Source: Thermofilaceae archaeon (GTDB lineage Archaea; Thermoproteota; Thermoprotei; Thermofilales; Thermofilaceae). From it: a stretch of DNA of 33,643 nt. The notes below the pieces were generated by a model, which saw nothing but the letters and a program-made list of their open reading frames with translations, did not search any database and was not told the origin of the DNA. Numbering within the stretch: the first letter of the stretch is position 1; every line of letters begins with the position of its first letter. The stretch covers positions 1-33,643 of the forward strand of contig JAVYQJ010000013.1 in assembly GCA_038731975.1 (NCBI GenBank). Reading direction: 5' to 3'. A program made the translations under genes and the position numbers. Of the stretch, positions 30,301 to 33,643 are shown one piece after another.

Positions 30301-32506
30301 CGGCGGCAAGTACGATGTGTTGTCCAAGCCCGCGTTATGGGCTGGTAAGTGGACCAACTACGCATGGAACGCTGTTGGCGGCGCTGACGGCGTGATCAGG
30401 ATACAGGTGCCGGTCTGGGTGCCCAGCAGAACAGGTGAGGCGTGGATAAGAAACGTTAAGTTTGGCGCCGAAATCACCAAGGTAGCTGTGCTCGCCGGCA
30501 GCAAGTGGAAGAGCCCCGGTGTACCTGACACGCCGAAGGCTTACACTGTAAAGCTCCAGAATGCTACAGGCTTCGATATAACTCACACGCTGTTCGGTTA
30601 CATCGTTAACTGGAACCACACCGAGAAGAAGATAGTGATCGACGCGAAAGAGTTCTACCCGGAGTGGACTAAGGCTGGCGTAACGTTCAGGGGCAATAAC
30701 ACCTGGTTCTTGGGCGACTTCTGGAACATGACCTACTGGAGCGGTGCGAGCAAGACCGTTAGGACGGTGGCGATGGACGGCTTCTGCGTCACCGTGATTG
30801 AACCGCCACCGTGCCCAGGTGAGGCAGAGAGAGGTTTAGCCAACGTACCTGTCTGGGTCACTGCTGTCGGTGAGACTGGCGCGACCTTAGACCTTGCCTC
30901 CGGCAGAACCGACACTACGGGCACTGTAAAGTTTGGTCCGCCGGCCGTGTTCGCCTACAAGTTCAGGGTAGACAACTTCACTGGAACTCAGGGCGGATTG
31001 CCTGAGATAGATTACACCATCTCTACAAAGCAGAACTTCGAGGATATATTAAAGCCGTACGGGCTTGACGAGGCGAAGGCTAACCTCTGCCCAGAGACTT
31101 TGAGTACTACTGTGAAGTTCGGCGAGGAGCACAATGACTTCGAGACTTGCGTCACGTTGAGATGGGAGGCAATTTACCTGTACATCGAGGACTGGAGCGG
31201 TAAGCCGCTCGTCAACATGATGGTGGCGGCGACGAAGATGTACCCGACTCCGAGCGGTGGAATCACGACCTTCGCCTTCAGCAGGTCCTTCGCTGGCTCC
31301 GCGATCGCTAGGCTGCTGGTCACTCCTGGTAGTGCTTACACGGTGACTGTGTTCTGGCGCGACAGCTACTTGCTCGCTGCTGCTGGAGCGATACCGAGGT
31401 ACATAAACATCTACGACAGCTTCGCTGACGAGATCACGCCAAGGCTCTTCGCAAGCAGCGTCTTCACAGTGCCAGGCGGCTTCGTAACCTCAGCTGGCGG
31501 CACGATAAAGACGTTCGTGTACATCGGCCTGATCGAGTTGAAGACGAAGGAGGGCAAGACGCTGAGCCCGGAGGCTCTGGCCAAGATAACAGTCACTATC
31601 ACGTGGCCCGACGGTGTGGTCACCCAGGTGAAGCCGGGCACTGACGGCGTTGCCCCGATCATCCTCAACGCGGGCACCGTGAAGAGCTGGCCGCACCCGG
31701 CTAGCGCCGCCTACAACCCCGAGTCGCCGCACCCGCAGAGCCCGGCCGGCGACTACAAGGTGGTTGTCGAGTGGGCAGGAGTCGGTAAGATCGCTGAGAA
31801 GACGCTGAGGATCCACAGGGCTAAGCTCGACACGCCGGAGGTTAGGGAGCCAGTCTACGTCGACGTGACCGACGTTACGATCACGCTGAGCACGCCGTTC
31901 AACACACCGATGGCCGGCGCGACGGTCACCGCCACGAAGCTGGACGGCACCACGCTAACGCTCACCGCTGACGCCCAGGGTAGGATCACTGTACCGGAGG
32001 CGCCGCTGGGCAAGGTCGACGTAACTGTGACGACGTGGAACGGCATGCCGATCAACTTCAAGGCTACCGGCGTCACAGGCACTGTCACCGTCGGCAACAT
32101 CGGTAGGCTGATCGTAACCGTGGTCGGTGCGAGAGGGCAGGGCTTGGAGGGCGCTAGAGTCTCGATAAGCGGCGCAGGCGTCACAGTAGTCGGTACCACG
32201 GACTCCGCCGGCAAGTTCGCTCTGGAGCTGCCGGCTGGCAGCTACACTGTGACCGCGGAGAAGGGTGGTAGGACTGCGAGCACGAGCGTAAGCGTGGCTG
32301 GCGGCCAGACCGCTGAGACCACTCTGAAGGTCGACGTGTTCATGACGCTGGCCGGCTGGGAGATGAGCTTCAGCGAGTTCGTCGGCCTGCTACTGCTCAT
32401 CGCGCTGCTGGCGATAGTGCTGTTCATCATCGCCCACGAGTACGCTGTCTGGAGGCGCAGGAGGCTGGCTAGGGCTATCGTCCCTGCCAGGCCCGAGGGC
32501 GCATAA
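27308..32506 (+). CDS. Giant secreted, membrane-anchored surface protein (probable S-layer)
   Basis: A 1732-residue protein. An N-terminal signal peptide (residues about 8-32, LTLALGAVLVAALLATAPLA) would be cleaved near ATA-VP. A C-terminal helix (about 1687-1711, VGLLLLIALLAIVLFIIAHEY) is followed by a basic RRRR stop and tail. Between lie many beta-rich repeats with the VxVxDxxGxPLxGAxVxV pattern of carboxypeptidase-regulatory/CnaB-like domains, clearest at about 36-60, 405-440, 1520-1570 and 1590-1670. N-x-S/T sequons are numerous in the middle part. A cysteine-dense stretch, MCCPEICAPPTCVCP, lies at about 812-826 with further Cys pairs. Length, anchor and strong promoter suggest an S-layer or other main envelope protein. 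No enzymatic motif is seen. Confidence 0.8.
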   Translation: MKGIASKKVLTLALGAVLVAALLATAPLATAVPIKVWRIQVVDQTGRPLANEEILVAVWNETGNCAIAYFKGKTDAEGKATLTILPEYVLDTAQPYTGQTFNITVAINKYGRWLLLHTNKGLDWSTFVANYINKTVTADHWWSLRFTAYTDPDGDGTFDTPLYFSTGLGEDLASFQVFWNDTRVFITEIWAKSGTATAKALFNISDTEVTFTEVGTGCFIFKFKPVVLYKEVIWNLFVNKGEYTPVKAGAEILKFNATAKTLSIINATPIGKIGPTIATVGLTPVTDVTDYAYTVFFRVNVLDACGSLIDTGAFETWKVFIQALIDNRNVILRSGTPAKGVAPAFGAVAPDLKFAFWVPDVTKVYGKKYNVTVNINYYNVQVFTATIPTNVTSLPPLTDQLGTYMVLTTTPQNVRVIDAFTSVVKTRIIVKDMQPTPQPLSGARLIIATVVGDPIYSATGPGGAAYLPPFTTTAVAETSGDFGRAYASVYSENGVPYGYLPVPFTYRARRDLVATYAVRIFWVMPGGENWVDVTPDQNTFTLNITAQITQGCPITTFTFFAKVFEVKVRVLDLCNQPITPAAYPGAYLVAYLDGKRIGVVGLGADGTMDVGHIPAGKLKFRLYWKGMFLRANVTLPVEPEIDVTKNVATAVTLVFPIGNLNITLTMWDINYPIYNLSVKLQYIKDGRVVYEEPAKVTDCYGKVTFTKVPIQPLTVDEGAGHTYELRVIAYTRNDTPYIRKPQDAGLLVANETIKFDVLKVHCWNEYVVPTWIYSFRVIAVDHTGATLKGLPTDIGTIPVAVLLNDTAYGKQKMCCPEICAPPTCVCPAPGEVTVDFRILNETKDEAIFIYYSQQYYDSDPEKDTIGIQPHMFVAGAKYHFMVFHGGVLVYNYTITLPKPFETKTVFFNETSMEVTEVEGETYTYTWLTDGKGSITHPILVFRGAKSWKDTGKRADAQLRLVTWVQTLEVKTLTNAGKFAVPFLNLTLIRTDVLNWTLVGGKYDVLSKPALWAGKWTNYAWNAVGGADGVIRIQVPVWVPSRTGEAWIRNVKFGAEITKVAVLAGSKWKSPGVPDTPKAYTVKLQNATGFDITHTLFGYIVNWNHTEKKIVIDAKEFYPEWTKAGVTFRGNNTWFLGDFWNMTYWSGASKTVRTVAMDGFCVTVIEPPPCPGEAERGLANVPVWVTAVGETGATLDLASGRTDTTGTVKFGPPAVFAYKFRVDNFTGTQGGLPEIDYTISTKQNFEDILKPYGLDEAKANLCPETLSTTVKFGEEHNDFETCVTLRWEAIYLYIEDWSGKPLVNMMVAATKMYPTPSGGITTFAFSRSFAGSAIARLLVTPGSAYTVTVFWRDSYLLAAAGAIPRYINIYDSFADEITPRLFASSVFTVPGGFVTSAGGTIKTFVYIGLIELKTKEGKTLSPEALAKITVTITWPDGVVTQVKPGTDGVAPIILNAGTVKSWPHPASAAYNPESPHPQSPAGDYKVVVEWAGVGKIAEKTLRIHRAKLDTPEVREPVYVDVTDVTITLSTPFNTPMAGATVTATKLDGTTLTLTADAQGRITVPEAPLGKVDVTVTTWNGMPINFKATGVTGTVTVGNIGRLIVTVVGARGQGLEGARVSISGAGVTVVGTTDSAGKFALELPAGSYTVTAEKGGRTASTSVSVAGGQTAETTLKVDVFMTLAGWEMSFSEFVGLLLLIALLAIVLFIIAHEYAVWRRRRLARAIVPARPEGA

Positions 32507-32556
32507 AAGCGGATAAATAACCTATTTTTTACCTCTTTTTCTTTTCTTATCCGCTT
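32507..32556 (+). terminator. Terminator after the surface protein: 10-bp inverted repeat with T-rich loop
   Basis: AAGCGGATAA at 32507-32516 and TTATCCGCTT at 32547-32556 are perfect complements enclosing about 30 nt that contains several oligo-T runs (TTTTTT, TTTTT, TTTT). Oligo-T tracts alone terminate archaeal transcription, so this is a strong stop for a highly expressed gene. Confidence 0.7.
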
Positions 32557-32594
32557 CCCAGTTAATCTTATCAGCCTTCCCTCAGAGGTGTGCT

Positions 32595-33434
32595 GTGAGA
32601 GTCTACCTGAGTAGGGGTGTGAAGTCTAGGCTACGAAGGCTGGGGGCTCAATCCCCTCTTGACGCAGCCCTCCTCGACCCGGATCTCGGGAGGCATGTTG
32701 GGAGGGTTCGGCTCAGCTTGGAGCCCAAGGTTGTCAGTGGGGTTGAGGTTTCCGCGTGGAGAAGGGGTTTGGAGCGCCTCAGCACGGGATGCCGCATGTT
32801 AGACCGGCTGCTGGGTGGGGGGCTGGAGGTGGGCTACGTGTACGAGCTGGCGGGCGAGTTCGGCGCTGGTAAGACTCAGCTTTGCCACCAGTTGGCTGTG
32901 ATGGTTCAGCTTCCGCGGGAGAGGGGTGGTCTCTCGGGTAGGGCTCTCTACATCGACACTGAGGGCACCTTCAGGCCCGAGAGGATCATCAGCATGGCCA
33001 GGTACAGGGGACTCGACCCGGAGGAGGCTTTGGACGGGATTGAGTACGTGGAGGCTAGGAGCGAGGGGGCGCTGCTGGCCGCCGTTCTTGCGGCTCGCGG
33101 CTCGAGTGCTCGGCTCGTCGTGGTGGATACTCTCGTGGCTCCGCTGGAGGCGGGTGGTGGGGTGGAGGCGCTGGCTAGGAGGCAGCGCGCGGTCTCCAGG
33201 CTGCTCTCGATGCTGCGGGAGGCCGCCTCGGGCGGCAGGGTGGTGGTTGTGGCGAACAGGATGTCCGCCGACCGGCCCGCGGGGGGCTTGGCGATGGCTC
33301 TGGGCTGCCAGTACAGCCTGCTGATGAGGAAGCTGGGGGGTAGCAGGAGGCTCGTGGAGCTGGTGCGCGCCCCCCACCTGCCCCCCGGCTCCACCGCTGT
33401 GGTTCTGGCTGAGGAGGGGGTGCTGGATGCTTAG
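32595..33434 (+). CDS. RadA/RecA-superfamily recombinase paralogue
   Basis: A 279-residue RadA-like protein lacking the full N-terminal helix-hairpin-helix domain of Rad[28 protein letters not shown] (61-87) leads to Walker [14 protein letters not shown] (87-99). [19 protein letters not shown] (117-135) is the classic Rad51/RadA motif with the catalytic Glu, and LVVVDTL (174-180) is Walker B. The family's role is ATP-dependent strand exchange or its modulation (archaeal RadC/RadB-like paralogues). GTG 32595 follows AGAGGTG at 32584-32590. It overlaps a second paralogue at 33427, with which it shares 127 identical bases. Confidence 0.88.
   Translation: MRVYLSRGVKSRLRRLGAQSPLDAALLDPDLGRHVGRVRLSLEPKVVSGVEVSAWRRGLERLSTGCRMLDRLLGGGLEVGYVYELAGEFGAGKTQLCHQLAVMVQLPRERGGLSGRALYIDTEGTFRPERIISMARYRGLDPEEALDGIEYVEARSEGALLAAVLAARGSSARLVVVDTLVAPLEAGGGVEALARRQRAVSRLLSMLREAASGGRVVVVANRMSADRPAGGLAMALGCQYSLLMRKLGGSRRLVELVRAPHLPPGSTAVVLAEEGVLDA
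32868..32994 (+). repeat. 127-nt exact direct repeat, copy 1 (inside first RadA-like gene)
   Basis: Identical to 33517-33643 base for base, starting at the GGT of the Walker A region. The second copy runs into the window end, so the true length may be longer. Confidence 0.97.
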
Positions 33435-33643
33435 CACGGGCTGCCGCTGCCTGGACTCGCTGCTGGGCGGTATTGAGCCTCCGCTGGTGCTCGAGGTCGC
33501 TGGACCCCCGGCCTCCGGTAAGACTCAGCTTTGCCACCAGTTGGCTGTGATGGTTCAGCTTCCGCGGGAGAGGGGTGGTCTCTCGGGTAGGGCTCTCTAC
33601 ATCGACACTGAGGGCACCTTCAGGCCCGAGAGGATCATCAGCA
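33427..33643 (+). CDS. Second RadA-like paralogue, truncated by the window end
   Basis: The first 72 codons of another RecA-superfamily protein, beginning [15 protein letters not shown] and then [20 protein letters not shown] with Walker A at about 30-37. It continues to [12 protein letters not shown] at the window edge. The ATG overlaps the preceding stop by 8 nt (ATGCTTAG). It starts directly at the core domain, without any N-terminal extension. From Walker A onward (33517-33643) its DNA is identical to 32868-32994 of the upstream gene, while the preceding part is clearly diverged. It cannot be judged complete. Confidence 0.85.
   Translation, partial: MLSTGCRCLDSLLGGIEPPLVLEVAGPPASGKTQLCHQLAVMVQLPRERGGLSGRALYIDTEGTFRPERIIS
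33517..33643 (+). repeat. 127-nt exact direct repeat, copy 2 (inside second RadA-like gene)
   Basis: Copy of 32868-32994 at an offset of 649 bp, in the same codon frame relative to the Walker A motif. Confidence 0.97.

Overview
The window reads as a chromosome segment of a hyperthermophilic crenarchaeon (Thermoproteota), most like the Thermofilales. This is inferred from protein character and RNA genes, not from a database search. Evidence: GC-rich DNA with archaeal TATA boxes about 25-30 nt upstream of start codons and many apparently leaderless genes; a RadA paralogue, a KaiC-like ATPase and HEPN/MNT proteins; tRNA genes with encoded CCA and introns at non-canonical positions; a C/D-box guide RNA; and a giant surface protein with a signal peptide and a C-terminal membrane anchor. 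I see no intact insertion sequence, prophage or CRISPR array.

Layout. (1) 1-5.2 kb: a polysaccharide flippase; a membrane-anchored protein with a caspase/CHAT-like His-Cys dyad; a small clan AA aspartic protease-like protein; the wreck of a VapB/VapC toxin-antitoxin pair; and an intact HEPN/MNT pair. (2) 5.3-7.7 kb, minus strand: a four-gene ECF-type nickel/cobalt transporter (cbiM, PDGLE/CbiN-like, cbiQ, cbiO) with a palindrome beside its promoter. (3) 7.8-16.5 kb: sugar-nucleotide and glycan genes (epimerase, DegT aminotransferase, UDP-sugar dehydrogenase), a secreted GH-A clan glycosidase, a tautomerase, an ABC-2 exporter and a metallo-beta-lactamase-fold hydrolase. (4) 16.5-19.9 kb: small regulators, a CYTH protein, a lysyl-PG-synthase-TM-like membrane protein, a degenerate HD protein and tRNA-Leu(UAA) interrupted by two introns. 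(5) 19.9-23.6 kb: an NAD-kinase-like protein fused to a winged helix, divergent from a nadA-nadC-nadX operon for de novo NAD synthesis. (6) 23.5-27.2 kb: an iron alcohol dehydrogenase divergent from an HTH/membrane/KaiC-like operon, then a C/D-box sRNA, repeated operator-like motifs, an intron-bearing tRNA-Gln(CUG) and a methyltransferase. (7) 27.3-33.6 kb: a 1732-residue probable S-layer protein with its own promoter and terminator, then two tandem RadA-like genes that share a 127-nt identical block.

How they fit. Flippase, epimerase, aminotransferase and dehydrogenase are consistent with making and exporting the glycan that could decorate the sequon-rich surface protein. The nad operon makes NAD from aspartate, and the fused NadK-like/HTH protein beside it is the best candidate for an unusual regulatory arrangement. 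The 3.5-4.4 kb stretch is a decay zone.
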